Shown here one piece after another: positions 30,011 to 40,071 of a DNA stretch of 64,000 nucleotides. Numbering within the stretch: position 1 is the stretch's first letter; every line of letters starts with the position of its first letter. Origin of the DNA: Yersinia massiliensis CCUG 53443 (GTDB taxonomy: Bacteria > Pseudomonadota > Gammaproteobacteria > Enterobacterales > Enterobacteriaceae); contig NZ_HE997643.1 in assembly GCF_000312485.1 (NCBI RefSeq), positions 858,806 to 922,805 of the forward strand, given 5' to 3'. The notes beneath the pieces are model-generated. The model had not been told where the DNA came from. It did not search any database and saw nothing but the letters and a program-made list of their open reading frames with translations. Both the position numbers and the translations under genes were made by a program.

Positions 30011-30475
30011 ATGCGGATGCGTTTCTGGATCTTTCTGGTCAGCATGATTCTAGCCGGTTGTAGCAGCCATGCTCCGACACCAAGTGGTCATTTGTCTGAT
30101 TCTATTGTAGTGGTTGCCAAACTGAACGAGCAACTGCGTCAATGGGAAGGCACGCCTTATCGTAATGGTGGATTGGATCAGCGCGGCGTTGATTGCTCTG
30201 GATTTGTTTACCGTACGTTCCGCGATCGTTTTGATATGCAATTACCCCGCACGACAGTGGCGCAAACCACACTCGGGACGAAAGTCTCTCGTGATGAGTT
30301 GATGCCCGGCGATTTAGTCTTTTTCAAAACTGGTAGTGGTCAGAATGGCTTACATGTCGGTATTTACGATACCAATGATGAATTCATTCACGCCTCAACC
30401 AGTAAAGGCGTTATTCGCTCATCGCTAGAAAATGTGTACTGGAAACGTGTCTACTGGCAAGCGCGCCGTATCTAA
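30011..30475 (+). CDS. nlpC: Lipoprotein NlpC, NlpC/P60 hydrolase
   Basis: 154 residues, the same length as E. coli NlpC. The lipobox LAGC (Cys17) makes it a lipoprotein. The NlpC/P60 domain has Cys62 in GVDCSGF, His in GLHVGIY and His in EFIHAST. It is the founding member of a family of peptidoglycan endopeptidases; its exact bond specificity is not settled. ATG 30011 and ATG 30017 are both possible starts. It follows arn here, whereas in E. coli it follows btuD, which dates the arn block as an insertion between them (or the reverse loss). Confidence 0.95.
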   Translation: MRMRFWIFLVSMILAGCSSHAPTPSGHLSDSIVVVAKLNEQLRQWEGTPYRNGGLDQRGVDCSGFVYRTFRDRFDMQLPRTTVAQTTLGTKVSRDELMPGDLVFFKTGSGQNGLHVGIYDTNDEFIHASTSKGVIRSSLENVYWKRVYWQARRI

Positions 30476-30566
30476 GTAGGATATTGAATCGATAGGCTGA
30501 ACCTGAAGATATCGGCACGGGTTATGTTATCTTAGTGGCTGCCTATTTTGGTTCGGAGCCGCGTTT

Positions 30567-31583
30567 ATGTCATCCCTTCGCTTACTCATTTCTGACTCTT
30601 ATGACCCTTGGTTTAATTTAGCGGTAGAAGAGTGTATTTTCCGCCAAATGTCCCCAGATCAGCGGGTACTTTTTTTGTGGAGAAACGCGAATACCGTGGT
30701 CATCGGACGCGCCCAGAATCCGTGGAAAGAGTGCAATACTCGGCGTATGGAGCAAGATGGCGTGAAGTTGGCGCGTCGTAGCAGTGGCGGCGGGGCCGTC
30801 TTTCATGACTTGGGCAATACCTGTTTTACCTTTATGGCGGGTAAACCGGAATACGATAAAACCATATCCACTCAAATTATTCTCAATGCACTGTCCTCAT
30901 TGGGCATTCAAGCAACGGTTTCCGGCCGTAATGACCTCGTGGTGATCAAAGAAGATGGCGAGCGTAAAGTGTCGGGTTCAGCTTATAAAGAAACCAAAGA
31001 TCGAGGCTTCCATCATGGCACACTATTGCTGAGTGCTGATCTCAACCGTTTGGCTGATTACCTCAATCCCGATCCAAAAAAATTGCAGGCGAAAGGGATT
31101 ACCTCGGTACGTTCTCGAGTCACCAACTTAGTGGAGCTGTTACCGGGGATCGACCACCAGCAAATTTGTGCAGCCATTGAACAGTCATTCTTCGATTATT
31201 ACGATGAGACAGTCGCCGCAGAAATTATCTCGCCACAAGCTTTGCCTGACCTACCAGGTTTCACTGAGCAATTTGCCAAACAGAGCAGTTGGGCATGGAA
31301 TTTCGGTCAGGCGCCAGCTTTTAGCCATTTGGTCGATACCCGCTTTGCTTGGGGCGGAATTGAGCTACATTTTGATGTATTACAGGGCGCAATCGATCGC
31401 TGTCAAATCTTTACTGACAGTTTGAATCCAGCACCATTGGAGGCATTGGCAGAACGCTTGCAAGGTGTGGCATATCAGCCGGATGCCATTCACGCTGTAT
31501 GTGAACAATTAAGCGATGATTTCCCTGAGTCGCAATCTGAGTTACAGCAAGTTCGCCACTGGTTGGTGGAGGTATTACGGTAA
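30567..31583 (+). CDS. lplA: Lipoate-protein ligase A
   Basis: 338 residues, identical in length to E. coli LplA. It activates lipoate with ATP and attaches it to lysines of E2 and GcvH domains. [18 protein letters not shown] and the [21 protein letters not shown] segment, with the lipoate-binding lysine, are intact; the C-terminal accessory domain starts near residue 250. GGAG lies upstream. It shares one base with selO (TAATG), so the two are translationally coupled. Confidence 0.96.
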   Translation: MSSLRLLISDSYDPWFNLAVEECIFRQMSPDQRVLFLWRNANTVVIGRAQNPWKECNTRRMEQDGVKLARRSSGGGAVFHDLGNTCFTFMAGKPEYDKTISTQIILNALSSLGIQATVSGRNDLVVIKEDGERKVSGSAYKETKDRGFHHGTLLLSADLNRLADYLNPDPKKLQAKGITSVRSRVTNLVELLPGIDHQQICAAIEQSFFDYYDETVAAEIISPQALPDLPGFTEQFAKQSSWAWNFGQAPAFSHLVDTRFAWGGIELHFDVLQGAIDRCQIFTDSLNPAPLEALAERLQGVAYQPDAIHAVCEQLSDDFPESQSELQQVRHWLVEVLR

Positions 31584-33076
31584 TGGCCTCAGATAATATT
31601 TCTAGCTCGAATAACACGCCCGAGTTCGATAATGCCCCACAATTTAATAACAGCTATGCACATCAATTGCAGGGTTTTTATACGCCACTAACCCCCACGC
31701 CATTAAAAGGCGCGCGGTTGCTCTATCATAGTGAGCCATTGGCGCAAGAACTGGGGTTAGATGCCAGTTGGTTTAGTGGCCCCAAAGCGACTATATGGTC
31801 GGGCGATGCGGTTTTACCCGGTATGGACCCGTTGGCGCAAGTCTACAGTGGTCACCAATTTGGTATGTGGGCGGGCCAGTTGGGTGATGGACGCGGTATC
31901 TTGCTGGGGGAGCAGCAACTCAGTGATGGCCGCAGCATGGATTGGCATTTGAAAGGTGCGGGTCTAACCCCCTATTCGCGAATGGGAGATGGCCGCGCCG
32001 TGTTGCGTTCTGTGGTCAGAGAGTTTTTGGCCTCAGAAGCCCTGCACCATTTGGGGATACCGACCACCCGAGCATTGACCATCGTCACCAGTAATCATCC
32101 TGTTTATCGCGAGCAACCAGAGCGCGGTGCGATGCTATTGCGGGTGGCTGAAAGCCATGTGCGTTTCGGCCATTTCGAGCATTTTTATTATCGGCAACAA
32201 CCTGAGCAGGTTAAGCAACTTGCTGACTACGTTATTGCTCGCCATTGGCCGCAGTGGGTAGGGCAATCAGAGGTTTATCTATTGTGGTTTACCGACGTCG
32301 TCAAACGCACTGCGCGTTTAATGGCCCACTGGCAAACCGTCGGTTTTGCCCATGGTGTGATGAATACCGATAATATGTCGATTCTGGGTATCACTATGGA
32401 TTATGGCCCATTCGGTTTTCTTGATGACTATGTCCCTGGTTATATCTGCAACCATTCCGATCACCAAGGTCGATATGCGTTCGATAATCAACCCGCTGTT
32501 GCGCTATGGAACTTGCATCGATTAGGTCAAGCGCTGTCTGGCTTGATGTCAGTACAGCAATTAGAGTTGGCACTAGAGGCATATGAGCCGGAGCTTATGG
32601 CCGCTTATGGTCAACAGATGCGTGCTAAGTTGGGCTTTACTGAAAAAACCGACCAAGATAATGATGTGTTGACGGAATTATTGAGTTTAATGATCAAAGA
32701 AGGTCGCGATTATACACGCACGTTCCGGTTGTTGAGCGAGGTTGAAGTCAATTCGGCGCAATCGCCATTGCGGGATGATTTTGTTGATAGAGCTAGCTTT
32801 GACAGTTGGTACAAACGCTATCGTTCACGTTTGAAACAAGAATCGGCAGAGGATGCTCAGCGTCAGTTGCTCATGAAAGCCGTGAATCCAAAGTATATAT
32901 TGCGCAATTATTTGGCTCAGCACGCGATTGAGCACGCTGAAAAAGAGGATATACAGCCATTACAGCGTTTACATCAGGCGTTGCAGCAACCTTTCAAAGA
33001 TCAACCTGAGTTTGATGACCTTGCTGCTTTACCGCCCGATTGGGGAAAGCATCTGGAAATCTCTTGCTCAAGCTAA
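31583..33076 (+). CDS. selO: Protein adenylyltransferase SelO (YdiU)
   Basis: 497 residues (E. coli YdiU 478). A pseudokinase-fold enzyme that AMPylates Ser/Thr/Tyr residues, tied to redox homeostasis. [24 protein letters not shown] and [22 protein letters not shown] form the nucleotide site, and [26 protein letters not shown] the catalytic segment. The C-terminus ends CSS, the position of the selenocysteine in animal SelO. The first 25 or so residues (Ser/Asn-rich) are longer than in E. coli. Coupled to lplA. Confidence 0.96.
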   Translation: MASDNISSSNNTPEFDNAPQFNNSYAHQLQGFYTPLTPTPLKGARLLYHSEPLAQELGLDASWFSGPKATIWSGDAVLPGMDPLAQVYSGHQFGMWAGQLGDGRGILLGEQQLSDGRSMDWHLKGAGLTPYSRMGDGRAVLRSVVREFLASEALHHLGIPTTRALTIVTSNHPVYREQPERGAMLLRVAESHVRFGHFEHFYYRQQPEQVKQLADYVIARHWPQWVGQSEVYLLWFTDVVKRTARLMAHWQTVGFAHGVMNTDNMSILGITMDYGPFGFLDDYVPGYICNHSDHQGRYAFDNQPAVALWNLHRLGQALSGLMSVQQLELALEAYEPELMAAYGQQMRAKLGFTEKTDQDNDVLTELLSLMIKEGRDYTRTFRLLSEVEVNSAQSPLRDDFVDRASFDSWYKRYRSRLKQESAEDAQRQLLMKAVNPKYILRNYLAQHAIEHAEKEDIQPLQRLHQALQQPFKDQPEFDDLAALPPDWGKHLEISCSS

Positions 33077-33130
33077 TATTCGCTAACGCTACACACTTCA
33101 GATGACTAAATGCAGTGATATGACTTAATA

Positions 33131-33191
33131 CAGTGATAGAACAGAAGCTTATTGAGGGACCCATTGGGCCTTTTGTTCTGCTCTATCACTG
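33131..33191. terminator. Large dyad with internal terminator between selO and aroH
   Basis: Outer arms CAGTGATAGA...TCTATCACTG extended by CAGAA/TTCTG form a 15-bp stem with one mismatch. Inside it GGACCC pairs with GGGCC and is followed by TTTTGTTCT, an intrinsic terminator for selO on the plus strand. The genes are convergent, so the outer stem may serve both. Confidence 0.7.
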
Positions 33192-33197
33192 CGCGAG

Positions 33198-34244
33198 TTA
33201 AAATCGGCTACTAACAGCATCGGCCAGTAAGCTCAATAGTTGCTCGGTATCGGCCCAATTCAGGCATGGGTCAGTGATAGATTGCCCATAGGTCAGCGGT
33301 TGTCCGGCAATGATTTTCTGCGTTCCTTCGATCAGGAAGCTTTCGGCCATCACTCCGACGATAGCGGTTGAGCCGTTGCGGATCTGCTGACCGACATCGG
33401 CAGCAACTTCCAGTTGGCGACGGTGCATTTTCTGGCAATTACCGTGGCTGAAATCCACCACCAAGTGCTCTGGCAAATCAAACTCACGTAAGCTGTCACA
33501 AGCGGCTGCGATATCTGATGCGCCATAGTTAGGGGTTTTACCGCCACGCATAATGATGTGCCCGTGAGGATTCCCGCTAGTTTGGTAAATTGTCATTTGG
33601 CCATTTTTATCCGGCGATAAAAACATATGGCTGGCTTGAGCGGCGCGGATAGCATCAATGGCAATGCGAGTATTGCCGTCAGTGCCATTTTTGAAGCCGA
33701 CAGGGCAAGAGAGCGCAGAGGCCATTTCTCGGTGAATTTGGCTTTCAGTGGTCCGCGCACCAATTGCGCCCCAACTGATCAGGTCGGCGATGTACTGACC
33801 GGTCACCATATCCAAGAATTCAGTTGCGGTCGGTAGCCCAATTTCATTAACTGCCAGCAACAAGCGACGTGCCATCTCAATACCAAGATTGACCTGACAA
33901 GAACCATCAAGAGCAGGGTCAGAAATCAGTCCTTTCCAGCCCACCACGGTGCGAGGTTTCTCGAAGTAGGTGCGCATAACGATTTCGAGGCTGTCTTGAT
34001 AACGCTCACGCAATACATTCAAGCGAGTAGCATAATCAATAGCAGCATCAAGGTCATGAATCGAACAAGGGCCAACGACGACTAACAGGCGTGGATCTTC
34101 ACCGGTGAGTATTTTCTCGATCCGTTTACGTGACGCTGTCACGTTATCTGCAATGGCCTCAGAGATCGGCAACTTTTCCGCCAGTTGTAATGGCGTAACT
34201 AAGCTGTCGATGCGCGCGGTCCGCAGTTCATCTGTTTTGTGCAT
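33198..34244 (-). CDS. aroH: DAHP synthase, Trp-sensitive type (AroH)
   Basis: 348 residues, identical in length to E. coli AroH and much more like it than AroF or AroG. It condenses phosphoenolpyruvate and erythrose 4-phosphate to DAHP, first step of the shikimate pathway. VVGPCSIHD, MRTYFEKPRTVVGWKGLISDP and SALSCPVGFKNGTDGN are the substrate- and metal-binding motifs. Feedback by Trp is inferred. I looked for a TrpR operator upstream and did not see one. Downstream of ppsR on the same strand, 155 bp apart. Confidence 0.94.
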   Translation of the reverse strand: MHKTDELRTARIDSLVTPLQLAEKLPISEAIADNVTASRKRIEKILTGEDPRLLVVVGPCSIHDLDAAIDYATRLNVLRERYQDSLEIVMRTYFEKPRTVVGWKGLISDPALDGSCQVNLGIEMARRLLLAVNEIGLPTATEFLDMVTGQYIADLISWGAIGARTTESQIHREMASALSCPVGFKNGTDGNTRIAIDAIRAAQASHMFLSPDKNGQMTIYQTSGNPHGHIIMRGGKTPNYGASDIAAACDSLREFDLPEHLVVDFSHGNCQKMHRRQLEVAADVGQQIRNGSTAIVGVMAESFLIEGTQKIIAGQPLTYGQSITDPCLNWADTEQLLSLLADAVSSRF

Positions 34245-34399
34245 GGAAAGTCTCTAAATCTGTTCTTCTCTGCGGCAGGAATACCGGGAAGTGATGGCGA
34301 TCACAATAAACCAAAACTCGATGAATTCAACCGCCTTCCTGCTATTAATACGAATTTTTATAAAATAAATCGTAAATAATAAATTTGGCAAATAATCAA

Positions 34400-35221
34400 T
34401 CAGAACATCCGGCGGCTTAGCCCCAAAATATCCAAAATTTTGGTAGAGATCTCTTCGACAGAGTAGTTGGTAGAATTCAGATAGCGAATCTGATTTTTGC
34501 GAAATAATGCCTCTACTTCGCCCACTTCCATCCGGCATTGGCGCAGTGATGCGTAACGGCTATTTTCTCGTCGTTCTTCGCGAATAGCTGCCAGACGCTC
34601 AGGGTTAATCGTCAGGCCAAATAATTTGTGCTGAAAGGGTTTTAGTGCGGCAGGAAGTTGCAAATTATCCATATCATCGGCGATAAATGGATAGTTGGCG
34701 GCACGAATACCAAATTGCATGGCTAAATAGAGGCTGGTGGGGGTTTTACCGCAGCGAGAAACACCCAATAAAATCACCTGTGCTTGGTCGAGATTACGTA
34801 AAGAAATGCCATCATCGTGGGCCAGGGCATAATCGATAGCGGCTATCCGGGCATCATATTTGCTGAGATTACTTTCGGTTAAACCATGGGTGCGATTAAG
34901 TACCGGTTGTGGTGAGACACCGAGTTCACTCTGGAGTGGTGCAACTAAGGCCTGCACGATATCTTGGCAAAACCCCTCACTGCGCTGAATGAGTTCCCGC
35001 ACATCAGGGCTGATTATCGAATAAAACACCAGTGGTCTGACGCCGGTTTGTTGGTAAATATCATTAATTTTTTGGCAAACCTCTTGTGCTCTGGCCGCAC
35101 TTTCAACAAATGGCAACGTAAAGGTGGTGGCTTTAACCGGAAATTGTGACAAAACGGCATGCCCCAGAACTTCTGCGGTAATAGCTGTCCCATCCGAAAT
35201 ATAAAACACACTTCTCTCCAC
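34400..35221 (-). CDS. ppsR: PEP synthetase regulatory protein PpsR
   Basis: 273 residues (E. coli 277). A DUF299-type bifunctional enzyme that phosphorylates PpsA with ADP (inactivating) and removes the phosphate by Pi-dependent phosphorolysis. The Walker-like [15 protein letters not shown] loop near residue 150 is intact. It is divergent from ppsA, as in E. coli, which supports the pairing of regulator and target. Confidence 0.96.
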   Translation of the reverse strand: MERSVFYISDGTAITAEVLGHAVLSQFPVKATTFTLPFVESAARAQEVCQKINDIYQQTGVRPLVFYSIISPDVRELIQRSEGFCQDIVQALVAPLQSELGVSPQPVLNRTHGLTESNLSKYDARIAAIDYALAHDDGISLRNLDQAQVILLGVSRCGKTPTSLYLAMQFGIRAANYPFIADDMDNLQLPAALKPFQHKLFGLTINPERLAAIREERRENSRYASLRQCRMEVGEVEALFRKNQIRYLNSTNYSVEEISTKILDILGLSRRMF

Positions 35222-35370
35222 GCGGACTCCTCGATATTTTGCTGTTGGGATAAATGACCTTCCTTAAAAGACCATCATTGTGCAAGTTTAGCGCAATCAG
35301 TGTGCCTTATTCGGCAACACGGTAAAGTGTTTGCTGCCAAAATCACCCAAAAATAACTTTTCTTGTTGGC

Positions 35371-35382
35371 TTGATCGATTCA
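35371..35382 (-). promoter_or_regulatory. Cra (FruR) operator in the ppsR-ppsA gap
   Basis: TGAATCGATCAA on the minus strand fits the Cra consensus TGAAtCGaTtcA with two changes. It ends just before the -35 position of the ppsA promoter inferred from TATGCT at 35406-35411, as expected for an activator; Cra activates ppsA in E. coli. Confidence 0.65.
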
Positions 35383-35405
35383 CCTGTCCATGGGGTATGG
35401 ATGAT

Positions 35406-35411
35406 TATGCT
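35406..35411 (+). promoter_or_regulatory. Likely -10 of ppsA
   Basis: TATGCT preceded by TGAT, with a poor -35 (as expected for a Cra-activated promoter). Implies a start near 35418 and a leader of roughly 230 nt containing the ERIC-type element. Confidence 0.45.
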
Positions 35412-35420
35412 AGTCTAAAA

Positions 35421-35561
35421 CATATCCTTCGTCCTTGACGCTGCAGGGGTGTTAGCGGCACGCACTCACCCGAATCACTTACTGCCGTTGGCCCTATTGA
35501 ATAGGTGTTCATCGGGATTCGTTTGTTTGCTGCCTACCTGCCACGTCAATGACATTGGGTG
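35421..35561. repeat. ERIC-type imperfect palindrome in the ppsA leader
   Basis: About 140 bp. Near-complementary ends (TTGACGCTGCAGG against CCTGCCACGTCAA) and the inner segments CACTCACCCGAATCACTTACT and TGCTGCCTACCTGC match ERIC as I remember it from Yersinia. It starts about 10 bp after the inferred -10, so the full element would be transcribed as ppsA 5' leader. Confidence 0.7.
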
Positions 35562-35646
35562 TTGCTGATTTATCAGCTGCGGTAATCACGATTTGTCCCC
35601 TACAGACGGTATCGTCACTATAAACAATGTAAAAAGGATTGTTTCG

Positions 35647-38046
35647 ATGTCCAACAACGGCCTAAACCTGTGTAATGTGCTTTGGTACAACCAGCTTGGC
35701 ATGCAAGATGTTGATCGGGTTGGCGGCAAGAATGCCTCCCTGGGTGAAATGATAACCAACCTTTCTGAACTGGGTGTTTCGGTACCCAATGGTTTTGCCA
35801 CAACCGCTCAGGCGTTTAATGACTTTCTGGAGCAAAGCGGTGTTAACCAACGTATCTATCAACTGTTGGACCAAACTGACGTTGATGATATCGCGGCATT
35901 AGCCAAAGCCGGCGCACAGATTCGTCAATGGGTCATTGAGACGCCATTCCATCCTGAATTCGAACAATCCATACATCAAGCCTATCAGCAGTTAGCCGAC
36001 GGTGAACCAGAGGCGTCTTTCGCTGTGCGCTCATCGGCAACCGCCGAAGATATGCCGGATGCTTCTTTTGCGGGTCAGCAAGAAACCTTCCTTAATGTGC
36101 AGGGAATTGATGCGGTGATGATTGCCATCAAGCATGTTTTCGCTTCACTGTTTAACGACCGTGCCATCTCTTATCGTGTGCATCAGGGTTACGACCACCG
36201 TGGCGTGGCGCTATCTGCGGGTGTACAACGCATGGTGCGCTCAGACCTCGCTTCTTCCGGTGTGATGTTTACCATTGATACTGAGTCAGGTTTTGATCAG
36301 GTGGTATTTATCACCGCGGCACATGGTTTAGGCGAAATGGTGGTGCAGGGGGCAGTAAACCCAGATGAGTTCTACGTCCACAAACCGACATTGCGCAATA
36401 ATAAGCCTGCAATTGTGCGCCGAAATATGGGATCGAAAAAGATTCGCATGGTCTATGCCGATAGCCAGGAGCATGGTAAGCAGGTACAGATAGAAGACGT
36501 ACCAGAGGCGCAACGCAATCGTTTCGCTCTTAGCGACGATGAAGTCGAAGCACTGGCGCGGCAGGCATTGTTGATCGAAGAGCATTATGGTCGCCCGATG
36601 GACATCGAGTGGGCCAAAGATGGTCATAATGGCAAACTGTATATTGTGCAGGCGCGTCCCGAAACGGTGCGTTCCAACGAGCAAGTGATGGAACGTTACC
36701 AGTTGAATCATCACAGCAATGTGTTGGTCGAAGGGCGAGCAATAGGCCACCGTATTGGGGCTGGGCCAGTTAAGGTCATTCATGATATCAGTGAGATGGA
36801 TCGCATTCAGGTTGGTGATGTGCTGGTGACGGACATGACTGACCCTGATTGGGAACCGATCATGAAAAAAGCAGCGGCCATTGTTACTAACCGTGGCGGT
36901 CGTACCTGCCATGCGGCAATTATTGCCCGTGAGTTAGGCATTCCTGCTGTTGTGGGTTGTGGCAATGCCACAGACTTGCTGAAAGAGGGGCAGAATGTCA
37001 CGGTTTCCTGCGCTGAAGGGGATACGGGCTACGTGTATCACGAGTTACTCGACTTCTCAATTCAAAGCTCGCAGGTCACTGAGCTGCCAGATTTACCCCT
37101 CAAAATAATGATGAACGTTGGTAATCCAGACCGCGCGTTTGACTTTGCCCGCTTGCCGAATGAGGGCGTAGGTTTGGCGCGTTTGGAATTTATTATCAAC
37201 CGTATGATTGGTGTGCACCCGAAAGCGCTGCTTGAGTTCGACAAGCAAGAACCAGCCATTCAGACTGAAATCAAAACGTTAATGAATGGCTATGACGATC
37301 CGGTTGAGTTTTATGTGGGCCGTCTGACAGAAGGAATTTCAACGTTAGGGGCGGCATTCTGGCCTAAACGTGTGATTGTGCGTTTGTCAGATTTCAAGTC
37401 TAACGAGTACGCAAATCTCGTGGGCGGTGAAGCCTATGAACCCCATGAAGAGAATCCGATGTTGGGCTTCCGTGGCGCAGGGCGTTATGTCGCAGACAGT
37501 TTCCGCGATTGTTTCGCGCTGGAGTGCGAAGCCGTTAAACGGGTGCGCAATGTGATGGGGTTGACCAACGTCGAAGTGATGGTGCCATTTGTTCGTACTG
37601 TGGCGCAGGCAGAGGCTGTTGTGGCTGAATTAGCGCGCCAAGGGCTGAAACGTGGTGAAAATGGTTTGAAGCTCATTATGATGTGCGAAATTCCGTCTAA
37701 TGCGCTGTTAGCCGACCAGTTCTTAGCGCATTTTGATGGTTTTTCAATTGGCTCAAACGATATGACTCAACTGACGTTGGGGCTAGATCGCGATTCAGGC
37801 GTGGTATCTGAGTTGTTTGATGAACGTAATGAGGCAGTCAAGGCTCTGTTATCAATGGCGATTCAGGCGGCAAAACGACAAGATAAATATGTCGGTATCT
37901 GCGGCCAAGGCCCGTCGGACCATGAAGACTTTGCGTTATGGTTGATGGAGCAAGGGATTGACAGTTTATCCCTTAACCCTGATACCGTCGTGCAAACGTG
38001 GTTGAGTTTGGCGCAACAAACTAAGCCGCAACAAACGAAGCACTGA
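35647..38046 (+). CDS. ppsA: Phosphoenolpyruvate synthase PpsA
   Basis: 799 residues from ATG 35647 (AAGGA upstream; family N-terminus). An upstream in-frame start at 35593 would add 18 residues. PpsA makes PEP from pyruvate and ATP for gluconeogenesis. The N-terminal pyruvate/PEP dikinase domain has [12 protein letters not shown] and [20 protein letters not shown]; the swivelling His domain has the phosphohistidine in [17 protein letters not shown]; the C-terminal TIM barrel ends with [10 protein letters not shown]. Regulated by Cra and by PpsR (both in this window). Confidence 0.97.
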   Translation: MSNNGLNLCNVLWYNQLGMQDVDRVGGKNASLGEMITNLSELGVSVPNGFATTAQAFNDFLEQSGVNQRIYQLLDQTDVDDIAALAKAGAQIRQWVIETPFHPEFEQSIHQAYQQLADGEPEASFAVRSSATAEDMPDASFAGQQETFLNVQGIDAVMIAIKHVFASLFNDRAISYRVHQGYDHRGVALSAGVQRMVRSDLASSGVMFTIDTESGFDQVVFITAAHGLGEMVVQGAVNPDEFYVHKPTLRNNKPAIVRRNMGSKKIRMVYADSQEHGKQVQIEDVPEAQRNRFALSDDEVEALARQALLIEEHYGRPMDIEWAKDGHNGKLYIVQARPETVRSNEQVMERYQLNHHSNVLVEGRAIGHRIGAGPVKVIHDISEMDRIQVGDVLVTDMTDPDWEPIMKKAAAIVTNRGGRTCHAAIIARELGIPAVVGCGNATDLLKEGQNVTVSCAEGDTGYVYHELLDFSIQSSQVTELPDLPLKIMMNVGNPDRAFDFARLPNEGVGLARLEFIINRMIGVHPKALLEFDKQEPAIQTEIKTLMNGYDDPVEFYVGRLTEGISTLGAAFWPKRVIVRLSDFKSNEYANLVGGEAYEPHEENPMLGFRGAGRYVADSFRDCFALECEAVKRVRNVMGLTNVEVMVPFVRTVAQAEAVVAELARQGLKRGENGLKLIMMCEIPSNALLADQFLAHFDGFSIGSNDMTQLTLGLDRDSGVVSELFDERNEAVKALLSMAIQAAKRQDKYVGICGQGPSDHEDFALWLMEQGIDSLSLNPDTVVQTWLSLAQQTKPQQTKH

Positions 38047-38081
38047 TTAATCACTGTGCTATCCGTTATCTAACACTAATG

Positions 38082-38108
38082 ATCCGCAGTCCAAGCTGCG
38101 GATTTTTT
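38082..38108 (+). terminator. Intrinsic terminator of ppsA
   Basis: Perfect 8-bp stem ATCCGCAG / CTGCGGAT with a 6-nt loop followed by six T, 35 bp after the stop. Confidence 0.9.
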
Positions 38109-38200
38109 ATCTGTATCTAATACAAGTCAATTGAAAATAACGCTAGTAGGATAATTAACTTGGTAGGATTAACGATAATGAGAATTGAAAACATTGTAAT

Positions 38201-38318
38201 AAAAAAAAAGCCCGTCTTAGGTGACAGGCAAAGACTACACACAGCAATACGTATATTCGATTACAGATATTTAAATAAAGCATCGTGCTATGATTTATTT
38301 AAACGCCTTGGGGAAAGC
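38201..38318 (-). ncRNA. rprA: RprA small regulatory RNA (Rcs-controlled)
   Basis: On the minus strand 38210-38250 reads like the 3' half of E. coli RprA: ATTGCTGTGTGTAGTCTTTG leads into a GC-rich terminator stem (GCCTGTC / GACGGGC) and nine T. The 5' half is diverged but keeps the layout: a perfect 10-bp AT-rich stem (TTTAAATAAA / TTTATTTAAA). The locus between ppsA and ydiK matches E. coli. RprA is an Hfq-dependent RNA that raises rpoS translation in E. coli. The 5' end is estimated within about 10 nt. It has an RcsB box upstream. Confidence 0.85.
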
Positions 38319-38361
38319 GATATCTCATAATAATAATATGAAAATCCCATGAATTAGTCAT

Positions 38362-38376
38362 TAAGAATCATCTGAA
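38362..38376. promoter_or_regulatory. RcsB box upstream of rprA
   Basis: TAAGAATCATCTGAA fits every position of the RcsB-box consensus KMRGAWTMWYCTGNA. It lies about 45-55 bp before the estimated rprA start, the position expected for RcsB activation. Confidence 0.75.
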
Positions 38377-38564
38377 TAAGATAGATAAAACAAATACTTC
38401 ATGATGAAGTGATTTCGGAGTGTTATTAATAATTAACTTATTTAATATTATGGCTATTGGCGGTTTGGAATAAGAAAGCGGGAATTAGCGAAGCGGTGAC
38501 TTAATATAATAGCGAATGGTGCTGGATATTAGAGGGGGAGTAGCATAATACGCCCCCATAAAAA
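38377..38564. other. Spacer between rprA and ydiK
   Basis: AT-rich. GGGGG (38534-38538) and CCCCC (38553-38557) could pair in a weak hairpin beyond the ydiK stop. No gene seen. Confidence 0.35.
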
Positions 38565-39668
38565 TTAAAGTTCGTCCAAATGCTTGGCAACTTCTTTAAG
38601 GCTCTCTTCTGGTTCAGGGGCTTCACTGACCCAAGCTGCCGTGAGGCGGTAAGAGATAGCCAATACGACGGGGCCGATAAATAACCCGATCATACCAAAT
38701 GAAAGTAAGCCGCCAATGACACCTGAGAGGATGAGGATCATCGGCATATCGGCTTCCATACGGATAAGATATGGCCGCAAGAAGTTATCCATGGTCCCGA
38801 CGATACAACTCCATACCAACAATACCGTGCCCCAAGTCGTATCACCGGTCCAGTACAACCAAATAATTGCGGGGACCAGTATCAACAGGGGGCCAAGCTG
38901 CGCGACACAACAGATAAACATGAGCACCGTTAAGAGGGTAGCGTATTGAATACCCGCAATGGCTAGACCAATCCCTCCCAATATTGCTTGCACTAGCGCC
39001 GTAACTACCACACCTAACGCGACGGCTCGAATGGCTTTCGCGGCCAATACCACGACGGCATCCCCTCGTTTGTCTGCGGCGCGAACGGCGAAATGGCGGA
39101 TAGCCAAACCAACTTGCTCACCATGGATATAAAGTAAAATGCTAAACAGCACCATTAATGCCAGATGAATTAAAAAATAACCAACATGAGCAGCTTGGGC
39201 CACCAACCAAGTCGCGGCTGCACCGATATAAGGTTGAGCTTTGGCGATTAATACATTGCCGCCGCCAGCAATGAGTGTATGCCAAGTGCTGTACAGTTTA
39301 TCTCCCACCATCGGGACCGACTGCAACCAAGTGACATCCGGCATGCGTAAATTAGAAGGGCTAGATGCCCATTGGATAAGTGGACCGCTATTTTCCACCA
39401 AGCTACTGACCAATAGCGCGAGGGGAATAACAAAGAGCAGAATCAGCAGTAGACTCATGATGACCACTGCGAGCCATCGTTTACCCCAGAGGAGTTTTTG
39501 CAACCGAACCAACAGTGGCCAAGTAGCAATCGCTACCATGCCAGCCCAAGCAAAGCCCATAATAAAAGGCTGTACCACCCAAAAACTGGCGATGATCATT
39601 ATCATAATGAAAATCACCCCAAACATCAGTCTAGGTAAATCGAAACGACGTTGCTGCGGGTAGTTCAT
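38565..39668 (-). CDS. ydiK: AI-2E-family membrane protein YdiK
   Basis: 367 residues from ATG 39668 (E. coli YdiK 370); a start at 39713 would add 15 residues absent from the family. It is a polytopic inner-membrane protein of the AI-2E (YdiK/TqsA) transporter superfamily, with about eight hydrophobic segments, including the paired N-terminal helices and GIGLAIAGIQYATLLTVLMFI and MIGLFIGPVVLAISYRL near the end. Substrate unknown. Single gene, downstream of nothing in tight spacing. Confidence 0.92.
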   Translation of the reverse strand: MNYPQQRRFDLPRLMFGVIFIMIMIIASFWVVQPFIMGFAWAGMVAIATWPLLVRLQKLLWGKRWLAVVIMSLLLILLFVIPLALLVSSLVENSGPLIQWASSPSNLRMPDVTWLQSVPMVGDKLYSTWHTLIAGGGNVLIAKAQPYIGAAATWLVAQAAHVGYFLIHLALMVLFSILLYIHGEQVGLAIRHFAVRAADKRGDAVVVLAAKAIRAVALGVVVTALVQAILGGIGLAIAGIQYATLLTVLMFICCVAQLGPLLILVPAIIWLYWTGDTTWGTVLLVWSCIVGTMDNFLRPYLIRMEADMPMILILSGVIGGLLSFGMIGLFIGPVVLAISYRLTAAWVSEAPEPEESLKEVAKHLDEL

Positions 39669-40071
39669 CAGTGGGTTCTCACTTCGAAAGTCATGGCAAG
39701 GTGGCCATGGCACGATTTATTTCTGTATCGAAAAGACTATTTCAGCCCTAATCATGGTGTATTTCTTCAACTTTTAACAGACACCACTTAATTTTACTTA
39801 TGATTTTAGGAAAAAAATGGCATCCATAAAGTCATCAATATCCGGAGGTCGAGGTCACTCTGAAAAAATCCACTTTCTATCAGGTATGGCTATTATTGAT
39901 GCAATATAAAATTTTGAAACTCAATGGGTTGTTGTCGTATTTATCCTTGGCCTCTCGTCATCACTTTCCCATCATGCTGAATTGGCATAAATTATTCGAC
40001 AAAGGTGATCACGAACAGATAATCTTTGAGCGGAACAACAAACACACATACCTATAGATAGGGTCACACTA
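39669..40071. other. Gap between divergent ydiK and ydiJ
   Basis: About 400 bp holding both promoters. I see no recognisable operator, repeat or small gene. Confidence 0.35.

Noticed and set aside
34245..34399. TrpR operator upstream of aroH
   Set aside because: No CTAGT-type dyad found in the gap.
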